DNA of 47,571 nucleotides from Acidobacteriota bacterium (lineage in GTDB: Bacteria > Acidobacteriota > Thermoanaerobaculia > Gp7-AA8), in NCBI GenBank assembly GCA_019247495.1, contig JAFAOU010000158.1:1-47571 (forward strand), in the 5' to 3' direction. The translations under genes were made by a program, and so were the position numbers. Position 1 is the first letter of the stretch. The number at the start of each line of letters is the position of its first letter. This document shows positions 32,182 to 40,825 of this stretch, one piece after another. The notes beneath the pieces are model-generated. The model ran no database searches, had not been told where the DNA came from, and worked only from the letters and a program-made list of their open reading frames with translations.

Positions 32182-32817
32182 ATGTCTCTGCTCCTGCAAC
32201 GGAAAGGTCCCGCGGCGCCGTTGCCGCGTCTCGAAGGCAAAGAAGTGCTGGTGGGACCGAATCCCGATGCCGCCAAAGTCAAGGGCGTGATGTTCGGCGG
32301 ACGCAAACAGTTCCTCAACGAGGTGGCCGGCGAAGAGGGTTTCGCGGCGATCATCGCCAAGCTCACGCCGCGCACCGCGAGCTACACGAAAACGCCGCTG
32401 GCCTCGAGCTGGTGCGAGTTCGCGTCACTCATCGAGCTCGATCGGACGGCGTACGAGACGCTGAAGCAGAAGTACCCGAACGTCCTCGCGCTGATCGGCG
32501 CGTCCTCGGCGGAGCTGGGCATCGGACGCGTCTACAAATCGCTCGACAGCACGGAGCTCGTGAAGTTCATGGAGAGCCAGGCGCTCTTCCACAACCAGTT
32601 CCAGAAATTCGGCAACGTCCGCTTCGACAAGACTCCGAACGGCGGCCGGATGCTCTGCAGCGATTACCCCGTCTATAGCCCGATCTACTGCGCCAGCGCG
32701 GTCGGCTTCTACCTCGAGTCGATCCTGCGGCACGGCGGCACCGACCCAACCGTCGTCGAGACAAAGTGCCAAGCCCTCGGCGACGCGTTCTGCGCGTTTG
32801 AGATGACCTGGCGGTGA
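32182..32817 (+). CDS. V4R-like domain protein, unknown function
   Basis: A 211-residue cytoplasmic protein without signal peptide or membrane segment. The C-terminal third (about 120-211) resembles the V4R/heme-NO-binding-related fold, with a long helix and a final beta strand ending in VETKCQALGDAFCAFEMTWR, where conserved Cys are typical of V4R proteins (here Cys near 198 and 206). A DUF2378-type myxobacterial family is a possible relative. Such domains bind small hydrophobic ligands or act in dimerisation. The gene is divergent from the VWFA array and followed by a palindromic element. The domain call is from pattern memory only. Confidence 0.6.
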   Translation: MSLLLQRKGPAAPLPRLEGKEVLVGPNPDAAKVKGVMFGGRKQFLNEVAGEEGFAAIIAKLTPRTASYTKTPLASSWCEFASLIELDRTAYETLKQKYPNVLALIGASSAELGIGRVYKSLDSTELVKFMESQALFHNQFQKFGNVRFDKTPNGGRMLCSDYPVYSPIYCASAVGFYLESILRHGGTDPTVVETKCQALGDAFCAFEMTWR

Positions 32818-32830
32818 CGAGGTCGTCGTC

Positions 32831-32930
32831 GTAGCGCCGGCCGCTGGCCGGCTGGACCGCCAGCGGCTCGCTGGCGCGTCGACTTGCCGCCGAGCCGGCG
32901 GCGGTACAGCCGTCGGGCCGACGGCGCTAC
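32831..32930. repeat. Palindromic element, GTAGCGCCGGC family (copy 2)
   Basis: Begins GTAGCGCCGGCCGCTGGCCG and ends in GGCCGACGGCGCTAC. Inside are GCTGGACCGCCAGCGG-type arms and GCCGCCGAGCCGGCGGC. It shares its ends and the GGCTGGACCGCC core with 22931-23043. It fills the gap between the convergent V4R-like and CNB-DUF1003 genes and may also end transcription. Confidence 0.8.
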
Positions 32931-32937
32931 GGCTGGA

Positions 32938-33762
32938 TTACTCGCCGCGCCGGATGATCGTCCGTTCCATCACCGCCACTCTGGCAAGCAGCTCTGACTG
33001 TCCGCGCAGCAGTGCGGCGATCTCCATCTCCGCTTTCAGGTTGACCTGGTAGTCGTTCTCGGCGAGGAGCTTGTCTTTCGTCGCCTGGCGGTTCTGACTC
33101 ATCATGATGATCGGGGCCTGAAGCGCTGCGACCGACGAGAGCGCGAGGTTCAGCAGGATGAACGGATAGGGATCGAAGCTCATCACGCGCAGGACGTTGA
33201 TCGACATCCACACGGTCATGATCACCGAGAAGAGAATGATGAACGGCCATGAGCCGCCGAAGGCCGCGACGCGGTCGGCGATGCGCTGGCCGAACGTCAA
33301 TGTCTCTTCCTGCTCCTGCAACACGTTGCGCGAGACCTGACGCGACATGAGCTCGTTCGTCTGTCGCAGGCGATCGCCCATCTCTTCGATGATGCGCAAC
33401 GCCGCGGCGGGATTCTTATGGACGAAGTCGACGAGGTCTTCGCGGTCGAGACGGATCACGCGCGTCGGTTTGGACGCGGTTGCGGTTGCGGAGCGCGGCG
33501 CGCCGTCGAAGAGCGATAGCTCGCCGAAATACTGGCCGTTGAAAAGCGTCGCCAGGGTGACATTGCCGGCGCCTTCGCCGTAGCAGATGTCGACCGCGCC
33601 TTCTTCGATCACGAAGAGCGACGTGCCTTCGTCGCCCTGATTGAAGATCACATCGCCCGGAGCGAATTCGCTCTCTTCGAGGCGGATCGTCAGCGCGTTC
33701 AGATCCTCCTCGGTCAGCGACTCGAACAGCGGGATTTTCGACAGCAGCTCCTGTCTCGTCAT
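32938..33762 (-). CDS. Cyclic nucleotide-binding domain fused to DUF1003 membrane protein
   Basis: A 274-residue protein from ATG 33762 (MTRQELLSKIPLFESL); the longer frame lies inside the CLC gene. Residues 1-125 are a CNB domain (IPLFESLTEEDLNAL, FAPGDVIFNQGDEGTSLFVI, GQYFGELSLFDGAPRSATATA with the phosphate-binding GELSL...R-S-A). Residues about 155-250 match DUF1003: FGQRIADRVAAFGGSWPFI, two membrane segments (about 172-190 and 200-220) and SQNRQATKDKLLAENDYQVN. A nucleotide signal could thus act on the membrane part. It starts 16 bases after the CLC gene stop, so the two are probably one unit. Confidence 0.9.
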   Translation of the reverse strand: MTRQELLSKIPLFESLTEEDLNALTIRLEESEFAPGDVIFNQGDEGTSLFVIEEGAVDICYGEGAGNVTLATLFNGQYFGELSLFDGAPRSATATASKPTRVIRLDREDLVDFVHKNPAAALRIIEEMGDRLRQTNELMSRQVSRNVLQEQEETLTFGQRIADRVAAFGGSWPFIILFSVIMTVWMSINVLRVMSFDPYPFILLNLALSSVAALQAPIIMMSQNRQATKDKLLAENDYQVNLKAEMEIAALLRGQSELLARVAVMERTIIRRGE

Positions 33763-33778
33763 AAAACGGAAGAGTACG

Positions 33779-35569
33779 TCAGCGCCGCGCTTCGTCCAAG
33801 CGTTGCGCGTGCGCGCTGAGCAGATCGCTGCGCGTGAGGATGCCGACCACGTGAGACGGATCGGCGCGCTCGACCACCGGCAGCCGTCCGATTTCCTCGC
33901 GCACCATGTGATCGGCGGCCTCGCGCAACGACATGTCCGAAAAGACGACGGCGGGCGGACGGCGAATGAGATCGCCGACGCGCGTGAACGGCTCGCGGTC
34001 GATGAAATCGCGCCGCGTGACGACGCCGAGGAGACGACCGGCGCGATCGACGACCGGGAAGCCCTGGTGCGTCGGAACAAGCGCCTGCACTTCACTGATA
34101 CGCTGATCGTCGCGCAGCGTGACCACCGCGTGCGAACAGGCGTCGCTCACCGCAATGCGGTCGAGGTAGTCGGCGCCGTACTCCATCGGCACGCGCACGC
34201 CGCGGCGCGCCAGCTTCTCGGTCATGATCGTGTTGCGCATCAGCAGCGACGACACGAGGAAACCGGCCGTGCAGCCGGATAGCAGCGGCAGAAGTCCCAT
34301 CGGCTGCAACGTGGTCTCGAATGCGAAGACGACCGATGCCAGCAACGCGCGCGACGCGCCGGCGAACATCGCCGCCATTCCGACCAGCGCGCAGATACGT
34401 GGATCGATGCCGAAGCGCGGGAACTGGGTCGTAGCCAACTCGCCGAGGGCGACGCCGGCGCCGCCGCCGATCGTGAAGAGTGGAGCCAGCGTGCCGCCGG
34501 AAGTTCCGCTGCCGAGGGAGATCGACCACGAGATGAACTTCATGATGCAGAGAAAAAGCACGGCCTGTCCGGCGATTCGGCCCGCCACCATTCCTTCGAT
34601 GTTGTCGTAGCCGACGCCGAGCGTATGCGGCGCGAAGTAGCCGACGAATCCGACCGCGAGCCCGCCGATGGCCGGCCACCACATCCAATGGATCGGCAGC
34701 TTTTCGAAGAGATCCTCGACCCAGTAGACGGCGCGGGTGACGTACACCGCCAGCCAGCCGACCAGCGCGCCGATGATCGCGTACGCCGCCAGCGCTTCGC
34801 CGCTCGGCCGCGCCAGCATCGGCATGGCGAAGATCGGCTCCGTACCGACGTAGAGCATGCGGATCGCTGTCGCCGCCGCGCTTGCAAGTGCGACCGGGAC
34901 GATCGATCGCGGGCGGAACTCGAACAGCAGCAGTTCGACGGCGAGCAACACGGCGGACACCGGACTGCCGAACGTCGCAGCCATCCCTGCCGCAGCACCG
35001 GCGGCGAGCAGAGTCTTCCGCTCGTCGGCCGTGGTCTTGAGAATTTGTCCGATCAGCGATCCGAGCGCGCCGCCGGTGGCGATGATCGGCCCCTCGGCGC
35101 CGAACGGCCCGCCGGTGCCGATCGAAATCGCGGCGCTGATGGGCTTGAGCAACGTGACGCGCGCCGGGATCCGGCTTTCGTTCAACAGCACCTGCTCCAT
35201 CGCCTCGGGGATTCCATGGCCGCGGATCGCTCTCGATCCGTAGCGCGCCATCACGCCGACGATCAAGCCGCCGATCACAGGAACGATGAGGACGAGCCAC
35301 CCGAGATGATTGCCGGCCGGCGAAACGAACCTGGTTGAGAAACGGCCGTAGAACGCGATGTTCGTGACGATGCCGATGAGTCCCACCAGGCCCTGCGCGA
35401 TGAAGCCTGTGGCAACAGCGAGAATGATTGACCAGATGCAGAGCAAGACGACGCGCTTGTCGATGTAGGCGCGCTCGATGGGTACGCGAGGCTCCGTCAT
35501 GTCGGGTGCAACGGGAATCCCCTCCGCCGTTGCCGATCCTTCGACACTCAGATCACTTCGCTGCCGCAT
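33779..35569 (-). CDS. CLC-family chloride channel/antiporter with C-terminal CBS pair
   Basis: A 596-residue membrane transporter. After a soluble N-terminus of about 38 residues come the CLC helices with the three anion-site motifs: GHGIPE (117-122), GPFGAEGP (154-161, gating Glu159 retained, with Ala where Arg/Lys is usual in G-R/K-E-G-P) and GSGTSGGTLAP. SPVSAVLLAVELLLFE is the usual segment after the gate. The last 120 residues hold two CBS domains (VSDACSHAVVTLRDD onward and FTRVGDLIRRPPAVVFSD onward), which in this family bind adenine nucleotides. The frame overlaps the MarR gene by 17 bases; ATG 35500 (MTEPRVP) is an alternative start. Confidence 0.92.
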   Translation of the reverse strand: MRQRSDLSVEGSATAEGIPVAPDMTEPRVPIERAYIDKRVVLLCIWSIILAVATGFIAQGLVGLIGIVTNIAFYGRFSTRFVSPAGNHLGWLVLIVPVIGGLIVGVMARYGSRAIRGHGIPEAMEQVLLNESRIPARVTLLKPISAAISIGTGGPFGAEGPIIATGGALGSLIGQILKTTADERKTLLAAGAAAGMAATFGSPVSAVLLAVELLLFEFRPRSIVPVALASAAATAIRMLYVGTEPIFAMPMLARPSGEALAAYAIIGALVGWLAVYVTRAVYWVEDLFEKLPIHWMWWPAIGGLAVGFVGYFAPHTLGVGYDNIEGMVAGRIAGQAVLFLCIMKFISWSISLGSGTSGGTLAPLFTIGGGAGVALGELATTQFPRFGIDPRICALVGMAAMFAGASRALLASVVFAFETTLQPMGLLPLLSGCTAGFLVSSLLMRNTIMTEKLARRGVRVPMEYGADYLDRIAVSDACSHAVVTLRDDQRISEVQALVPTHQGFPVVDRAGRLLGVVTRRDFIDREPFTRVGDLIRRPPAVVFSDMSLREAADHMVREEIGRLPVVERADPSHVVGILTRSDLLSAHAQRLDEARR

Positions 35570-36065
35570 CTTCTTTGGGAACCGCCTTCAGGTGGCCTTC
35601 CCGGCGCTCCGAGTCTTCGAACAGCATCGGCGCGGGGCCGTCGTCGGCGCCAGCGTTGTCAACGATCTCTTCGAAGGTGTCCGCGAAACGCTTGCGCTCC
35701 GCTTCGGGCAGAGCATCGAAGATGGCCAACAACCGTTCCTGCGCGACCGGCGGCGCGTTCTGCAGCAGCGCACGGCCGGCGCGAGTGAGGTTCAGTACGA
35801 GCCGCCGCGCATCGCGTTGATCGCGGTCGCGCGTGACCAGTCCCGCGTCGACGAGCCGCGTGACGACGACCGAGACCGAGCTCTGATCGGTGAGCGTGCG
35901 TGATGCAAGCTCGTTGAGCGACAGCGAGGGCGTTTTCCCGAGCTCGGTCAGCACGAAAAGCTGCGCGCCGGAAACGCCGAGCTCCAACTGCGCCTGCCGG
36001 TCGCTGACGCGCAGCATCCGCACGAGGCGGCGAATGGAGTCAAGGATGCGCTGGCTGTCGCTCAT
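35553..36065 (-). CDS. MarR-family transcriptional regulator
   Basis: A 170-residue regulator from ATG 36065 (MSDSQRILDSIRRLVRML); a longer frame upstream is unlikely to be coding. The winged helix spans about 40-105, with LSLNELASRTLTDQSSVSVVV as the recognition region and DRDQRDARRLVLNLT as the wing (the DxRD/R signature). C-terminal helices would form the dimer. MarR proteins bind operators as dimers and are released by small molecules. It is first in a run with the CLC gene (17-base overlap) and the CNB-DUF1003 gene and probably controls them. No clear operator palindrome is visible in the 94 bases before it. Confidence 0.92.
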   Translation of the reverse strand: MSDSQRILDSIRRLVRMLRVSDRQAQLELGVSGAQLFVLTELGKTPSLSLNELASRTLTDQSSVSVVVTRLVDAGLVTRDRDQRDARRLVLNLTRAGRALLQNAPPVAQERLLAIFDALPEAERKRFADTFEEIVDNAGADDGPAPMLFEDSERREGHLKAVPKEDAAAK

Positions 36066-36159
36066 GACGCGGAGCGTAAACATACTTGGGATCGCATCAA
36101 ATCGGCAAATGGCAGTTCCTCCGCGCCTCCGCGTCTCCGCGTGAACCATAATCGCCGTC

Positions 36160-36759
36160 ATGCCCGAGAAGCGTTACGACCGAGCCTATTTCGATCACTG
36201 GTATCGCGGCCGGAGCCGCGTCAGCACGAAGGACGACGTGCGCCGCAAGGTCTCGCTGGCAATCGCCGGGTGCGAATACTTCCTCCGCCGCCGGCTGCGT
36301 TCCGTGCTCGACGTTGCGTGCGGCGAGGGGGCATGGCAGCCACACATCAAGCATCTTCGACCCGGCGCCAAGTACCTCGGGCTTGATCCGAGCGACTACG
36401 CGGTGTCGCGGTTTGGCGAGTCGCGCAATCTTCGCAAGGCGTCGTTCGACGAGCTGCCGAAAATGCGGCTGCGCGGACCGTACGATCTGATCGTCTGTTC
36501 CGACGCGCTTCACTACATCAATGATGACGACATCCGCGCAGGCCTTCCGGAGCTGGTGCGCCTCGCCGGCGGAGTCCTTTTCCTCGAAGTGCTGACGGCC
36601 GACGACGACATCACCGGCGATTTGAACGGCATGATCCGCCGCCCTGCCGCGTGGTACCGCAAGCTGTTCGAGAAGGCGGGATTGACCGCTGCCGGACCGT
36701 ACACGTGGTTGGCGCCGTCGTTGCGTGACGACGCCGCGGCGCTGGAGGCCTTGCGGTAA
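36160..36759 (+). CDS. Class I SAM-dependent methyltransferase
   Basis: A 199-residue cytoplasmic enzyme with a methyltransferase-11/12-like Rossmann fold. Motif I is VLDVACGEGAW (49-59), the acidic end of strand two is LGLDPSD (73-79), and YDLIVCSDALHYI corresponds to motif IV. The N-terminus MPEKRYDRAYFDHWYRG is typical of small methyltransferases acting on unknown substrates. It is divergent from marR across 94 bases and followed by a secreted protein gene 35 bases on. The substrate cannot be told from the sequence. Confidence 0.85.
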   Translation: MPEKRYDRAYFDHWYRGRSRVSTKDDVRRKVSLAIAGCEYFLRRRLRSVLDVACGEGAWQPHIKHLRPGAKYLGLDPSDYAVSRFGESRNLRKASFDELPKMRLRGPYDLIVCSDALHYINDDDIRAGLPELVRLAGGVLFLEVLTADDDITGDLNGMIRRPAAWYRKLFEKAGLTAAGPYTWLAPSLRDDAAALEALR

Positions 36760-36794
36760 ACGCGTATCCTCTACTGAATTCAAAGGAGCCAATC

Positions 36795-38030
36795 GTGCGC
36801 ACTACTTTCGCGATTCTCGTCATCCTCTTCGCTGCGTCACTCGCCGCTCAACCACTCACCGTAGGAACGCAGATCGTGGACGCCGGCGGCACGGCCACCA
36901 TCACGAGCAGCGGTCCGGTGACGTATGTGAATTTATTCGCCGGCGCCACAAAGGCCGGTACCGTCAACAAGGCCACCGTCGGCTGGAGCGCGGCCTGTTC
37001 GAATGGGTTCAAGATCGTCTTCCTTCGGCAGAACTTCAACTCCGTTGCGGCATTTACTGTGGTGGCGTCGCGTGGACCATTCAATGCCGTCAAGGGCCGC
37101 AACGAAGTCACCTTGTCGCCGCCCGTCAGCGTAAGCCAGGGCGATTTGATCGGCGTCGTGCAGCTGCAGTCGTTGGCGGCCTGCGGTTCGGTGCTGACGC
37201 AGTCATTCGCTGACCCCAGAACCGGCTACAACTTGATCACCACGGCGGACATGAGCACGACGGGCGGCACGATCAGCGGCGGCTCTTCGAACTATTCGCC
37301 TGGATACGCCATCGAGGCGATTGCCTACGACACCAATCCGGTCCTGGTGCGCGTCCTTCCTGCGGCCGGCGCCGCGCCCGGTGCGACCGCATTTTTCCGC
37401 ACGTCGCTGCAGATGTTGAATGCAACGACCAACACCATCGCCGGCAATCTCGTGTTTCACAAGCAACTGCAGCCGGGCAGCAGCTCCGATCCCTCCCTGC
37501 CCTTTTCCTTGGCCCCTGGCCAGTCCATCTCGTATCCCGACGTCGTGACGTCGATGGGCACGACCGGCATCGGCTCGCTGGACATCCTCACGAACGGCGG
37601 CGACGCGCCGATTGCCACCGCGCGCGTCTTCAGCGATGGCGGAACGGCCGGAACATCCGGATTTTCGGAAGAGTCCTTGTCCCCCGACGCCGCGCTCGAT
37701 TTCTTCAGCCGAGGAATCCTCCTGATTCCCTCCGACCTGACCAACTTCCGGATGAACATCGGCGTGCGCACGCTCGATACCGGCGCAACGCTCGACGTCT
37801 TTACGTACGACTCAGGCGGGACTCTCCGCGCCACCCGAACCTTGCCGGCGTATGGCGCGAATGTCTTCGATCAGATGCCGGTGGCCACGTTCACCGGCAT
37901 GTCCTCGCCGCCGCCGGGCGGCTACATCCTGATCGCGTTCAACGTCTTCGGTGGACGCGCCTTCGTCTACAGCTCGGTGATCGACAACAAGACCTCGGAC
38001 AGCACCTTCCGCCTGGCCGACATCAAGTAA
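36795..38030 (+). CDS. Exported beta-rich protein, unknown function
   Basis: A 411-residue protein with a GTG start and a strong ribosome binding site (AAAGGAG, 36782-36788). Residues 1-19 are a signal peptide (R-T-T then hydrophobic, ending SLAAQ). The mature protein is rich in Gly, Thr, Ser and Val and probably all beta. Two halves can be seen: about 20-175, and about 180-411 starting NPVLVRVLPAAGAAPGATAFFRT. I recognise no family. It may be a surface or secreted protein. It converges with the histidine kinase gene and overlaps its end by 8 bases. Confidence 0.75.
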   Translation: MRTTFAILVILFAASLAAQPLTVGTQIVDAGGTATITSSGPVTYVNLFAGATKAGTVNKATVGWSAACSNGFKIVFLRQNFNSVAAFTVVASRGPFNAVKGRNEVTLSPPVSVSQGDLIGVVQLQSLAACGSVLTQSFADPRTGYNLITTADMSTTGGTISGGSSNYSPGYAIEAIAYDTNPVLVRVLPAAGAAPGATAFFRTSLQMLNATTNTIAGNLVFHKQLQPGSSSDPSLPFSLAPGQSISYPDVVTSMGTTGIGSLDILTNGGDAPIATARVFSDGGTAGTSGFSEESLSPDAALDFFSRGILLIPSDLTNFRMNIGVRTLDTGATLDVFTYDSGGTLRATRTLPAYGANVFDQMPVATFTGMSSPPPGGYILIAFNVFGGRAFVYSSVIDNKTSDSTFRLADIK

Positions 38031-39273
38031 ACGACACGCGAAACTCCGCTCCACCGCCCTCCCGGTTCTGCAGCGTGAACGGGAGGCGGTGGTTGTTCAG
38101 GATCTCGGAGACGATGGTCAGGCCGAGGCCGCGGCCTTCGCGCTTGGTGGTGAAAAAAGGCGTGAAGAGCTCGTCGCGCGCGGCGGGATCGATTCCGCGG
38201 CCGGTGTCGGAGATCGTGAGTGCGTGATCGTTGAACGCGACGGCGATCTCGCCATCCTCGCCGATCGACTCCATGGCGTTGCGGATCACGTTGATGCTGA
38301 CCTGCTCGAACTGGCTCTGATCGACGCGGATCGTTTCATCACGGGCGATGTCAACGCGCAAAACGATTCGGCGCTGATCGAGCTCCGGACGGAGCAGCGT
38401 GGCGATGTCGTCGAAGACCGCGGAAAGGAAGACATCGCGCGGATGCGGCGGCGGAAGGCGCACGACGTCGGCAAAGCCGCTCATGAACCGGTTCAGCGAT
38501 TCGATGCGTGCCGCGGCAATCGTGAGCGCGTTCGTGAAATCGCCGCGATCGTCCGGCCCGATCTGTTCGGCGTAGCGCAGCACCGATTCCAGCAGCGACC
38601 GCACCGCGCCGACGGAGTTGTTGACCTCGTGCGACATCATCCGGATCAATTTTTCGTACGCTGTTTTCTCCGTCAGCCGCAGCTCCTCGGTCATCTCCTC
38701 GAGCAGGTAGAAACTCTTCGCGAATCCGCGATCGCGAAACTCGGCGCTCAAGATCTTGAGTTTTCGCGCGCCGGCGAGCGTGACGAGTTTCGAATCGCCC
38801 GCCGCGAGCAACGGCAACGCCTCGCGCACCGCGGGCTCGCTCAATAGTCGCTGCGCGGCCGGATTCGATTGCTGAATCGCGCCGTTGAAATCGCAAATGA
38901 CGATCCCGGAAGGCGAGGCCTCGACAATCTTCTGCAGCAACTGCTGCTGCTCTTCCGCCGCCAGCCGCTCATCGCGCAGCCGGTCGGCCATGGCGTTGTA
39001 AATCTCGATGAGCCGGTCCATCTCCGGCTGTCCGACCGGCACGAAACGCGACGTGAAATCGCGCTCGCTGATCAGCTCCGCGCCGGTGCGGATCAACTCC
39101 ATCGGCACGAACAACGCGTTGACCATCCGATAGCTGATAACGATCGAGATGACGAACAACACCTCGACCACGAACAGCCAGTTCTGATGCTCCATCAACA
39201 CCACCACCGCCACTCCCGCAAACACGAGGTGCAGGACGATGAACCAGAGCAGCAGTTTGGTGCGAAGGGTCAT
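38023..39273 (-). CDS. Sensor histidine kinase (NtrY/AtoS-like) with PAS domain
   Basis: A 416-residue inner-membrane kinase. Two membrane segments (about 6-26 and 32-50) enclose almost no periplasmic loop. A HAMP-like linker follows (about 52-105), then a PAS domain (about 113-195, IVEASPSGIVICDFNGAIQQ), a HisKA with His215 in MMSHEVNNSVGAV, and a HATPase_c with NVIRNAMESI, ISDTGRGID and GRGLGLTIV. The nearly absent sensor loop suggests sensing in the membrane or cytoplasm. The AAA+ response regulator gene lies 85 bases upstream on the same strand, so the two form a pair, probably linked to the neighbouring MacAB-like exporter. Confidence 0.92.
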   Translation of the reverse strand: MTLRTKLLLWFIVLHLVFAGVAVVVLMEHQNWLFVVEVLFVISIVISYRMVNALFVPMELIRTGAELISERDFTSRFVPVGQPEMDRLIEIYNAMADRLRDERLAAEEQQQLLQKIVEASPSGIVICDFNGAIQQSNPAAQRLLSEPAVREALPLLAAGDSKLVTLAGARKLKILSAEFRDRGFAKSFYLLEEMTEELRLTEKTAYEKLIRMMSHEVNNSVGAVRSLLESVLRYAEQIGPDDRGDFTNALTIAAARIESLNRFMSGFADVVRLPPPHPRDVFLSAVFDDIATLLRPELDQRRIVLRVDIARDETIRVDQSQFEQVSINVIRNAMESIGEDGEIAVAFNDHALTISDTGRGIDPAARDELFTPFFTTKREGRGLGLTIVSEILNNHRLPFTLQNREGGGAEFRVSFT

Positions 39274-39285
39274 GTGGCATTTTTC

Positions 39286-39343
39286 ACCACAGAGACACAG
39301 AGGTCACAGAGGGAGTTCTCTGTGTGCTCTGTGCCTCGGTGGT
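39286..39343. repeat. Inverted repeat, ACCACAGAGACACAGAG family
   Basis: Arms ACCACAGAGACACAGAGGTC (from 39286) and its near-complement ending GTGCCTCGGTGGT (39343) form an imperfect hairpin of about 26 bp with a short loop. It sits in the 85-base gap between the regulator and kinase genes. I believe similar CACAGAG palindromes occur between genes in other bacteria. Confidence 0.75.
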
Positions 39344-39358
39344 TCAGTGCTTCCCTCG

Positions 39359-40726
39359 TCACTCGCTGATCCCATACTTCTCCAGCCTTCGATACAGCGC
39401 GGCGCGACTCAGGCCCAGCGCTTCGGCCACGCGCGAGAGGTTGCCGTCGTAGTGCTGCAGGCACTTTACGATCATGCCGCGCTCAATTTCGTCGAGGGTC
39501 ATCGTGCCGGCGTCGGGAAGCGAGGCGTCGCGGCGTTCGCGCGATTCGAGATCGCGGACGGCGATGAAATCGTCGAGCGTCAGTTCGTTCGCATCAGACA
39601 TCACCACGGCGCGCTCGATCGTCTGACGGAGCTGTCGGATGTTGCCTGGCCAGTTCTGCGTCTTCAGCCACTCCATGGCACGCGGCGCGATGACTTCGAC
39701 CTCGCGCGCGTAAATCTCTGCGGCCATTGCCAGGAACGCAGACGCCAAGCGCGGGATGTCCGTGCGGCGTTCGCGCAGCGGCGGAAGCTGGATCGTGATC
39801 AGGTTCAATCGATAGAGAAGGTCCTCGCGAAACTCCCCGCGTCCGACCAGATCATGCAGCGCGCGATTCGTCGCCGACACCACGCGCACATCGACGGTGC
39901 GCGAGCGGCTGGAGCCGAGGACTTCGTAGGTCCGGTCCTGCAACACGCGCAGGAGTTTCACCTGCGACGATTGATCGACCTCCCCAATCTCGTCGAGAAA
40001 AATCGTCCCGCCGTCGGCGACTTCGAAACGTCCTTTGCGATCCTGACGCGCGTCGGTGAATGCGCCGCGAACGTGGCCAAACATCTCGCTCTCGAACAGC
40101 GTCGATGAAATCCCGCCGAGGTTGACTTTGACGAATGGACGGCCGCGGCGGCGGCTGTTGGCGTGGATCGCTTCCGCGACCAACTCTTTGCCCGTGCCGC
40201 TTTCGCCCATGATCAACACCGACGCCTCGGTCGGCGCGACGCGGCCGATCAGTTCGAGCACGCGCAGCATCTTCGGATCGCTGCCGATGATCTTGCCGAA
40301 ATCGAACTTCGCATCGAGCTCCGCGCGGCTCGGCGCCTCGGCGGCAACGTCGCGCGTCTCGGCAAGCTTCAGCGCCGTCTCGACGGACTGGACAAGCAGC
40401 GTGTTCGACCACGGCTTGGTGATGAAATCCGCGGCGCCGCGCTTCATTCCTTCGACCGCGAGTCCGATCGAGCCCCATGCCGTCATCAGGATTACCGGCA
40501 CGTCCGGCTGTTCGGCGCGGATCGCGGACAGCAGCGCCAGCCCTTCCTCGCCCGTCGTGCGGCGCGAGAAATTCATGTCCTGAATGACGAGCGAAGGGCG
40601 CTCAGAGCGGATAGCCCCGAGCGCCTCGTCGACCGAATGCGCGGATGCCGATCGATGACCGTGCTGCTTCAGCAGGAGCGCCAGCGAAGCAGTGATCGAA
40701 GGGTCGTCGTCGACGATGAGAATCAT
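39359..40726 (-). CDS. NtrC-family response regulator with AAA+ domain and Fis-type HTH
   Basis: A 455-residue regulator starting at ATG 40726; the longer frame upstream is translated palindrome. The receiver domain has DDD (6-8) and phospho-acceptor Asp50 in QDMNFSRRTTGEEGL. The AAA+ domain (about 145-375) has Walker A GESGTGKE (174-181), Walker B IFLDE (about 242-246), and GAFTDA (221-226) where sigma-54 activators have GAFTGA. The HTH (about 430-452) includes GNLSRVAEALGLSRAALYRR. It is paired with the downstream histidine kinase. The exporter genes lie directly upstream on the same strand, so it probably controls them in response to envelope stress. Confidence 0.93.
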   Translation of the reverse strand: MILIVDDDPSITASLALLLKQHGHRSASAHSVDEALGAIRSERPSLVIQDMNFSRRTTGEEGLALLSAIRAEQPDVPVILMTAWGSIGLAVEGMKRGAADFITKPWSNTLLVQSVETALKLAETRDVAAEAPSRAELDAKFDFGKIIGSDPKMLRVLELIGRVAPTEASVLIMGESGTGKELVAEAIHANSRRRGRPFVKVNLGGISSTLFESEMFGHVRGAFTDARQDRKGRFEVADGGTIFLDEIGEVDQSSQVKLLRVLQDRTYEVLGSSRSRTVDVRVVSATNRALHDLVGRGEFREDLLYRLNLITIQLPPLRERRTDIPRLASAFLAMAAEIYAREVEVIAPRAMEWLKTQNWPGNIRQLRQTIERAVVMSDANELTLDDFIAVRDLESRERRDASLPDAGTMTLDEIERGMIVKCLQHYDGNLSRVAEALGLSRAALYRRLEKYGISE

Positions 40727-40734
40727 GATGTGTG

Positions 40735-40822
40735 GGGAGTCGGGAGTCGGGTGTCGGGAGTCGGAGTCCGAGCCCAACGCCAACCACTTTCTCCGACTTC
40801 CGACACCCGACCCCCGACTCCC
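40735..40822. repeat. Inverted repeat of GGAGTCGGG units
   Basis: Arms 40735-40765 and 40792-40822 (31 bases each) are complementary at 29 positions, with a 26-base loop. It is built of the same units as 13184-13250. It fills the gap between the exporter permease stop (40826) and the regulator start (40726). Confidence 0.88.
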
Positions 40823-40825
40823 GCG

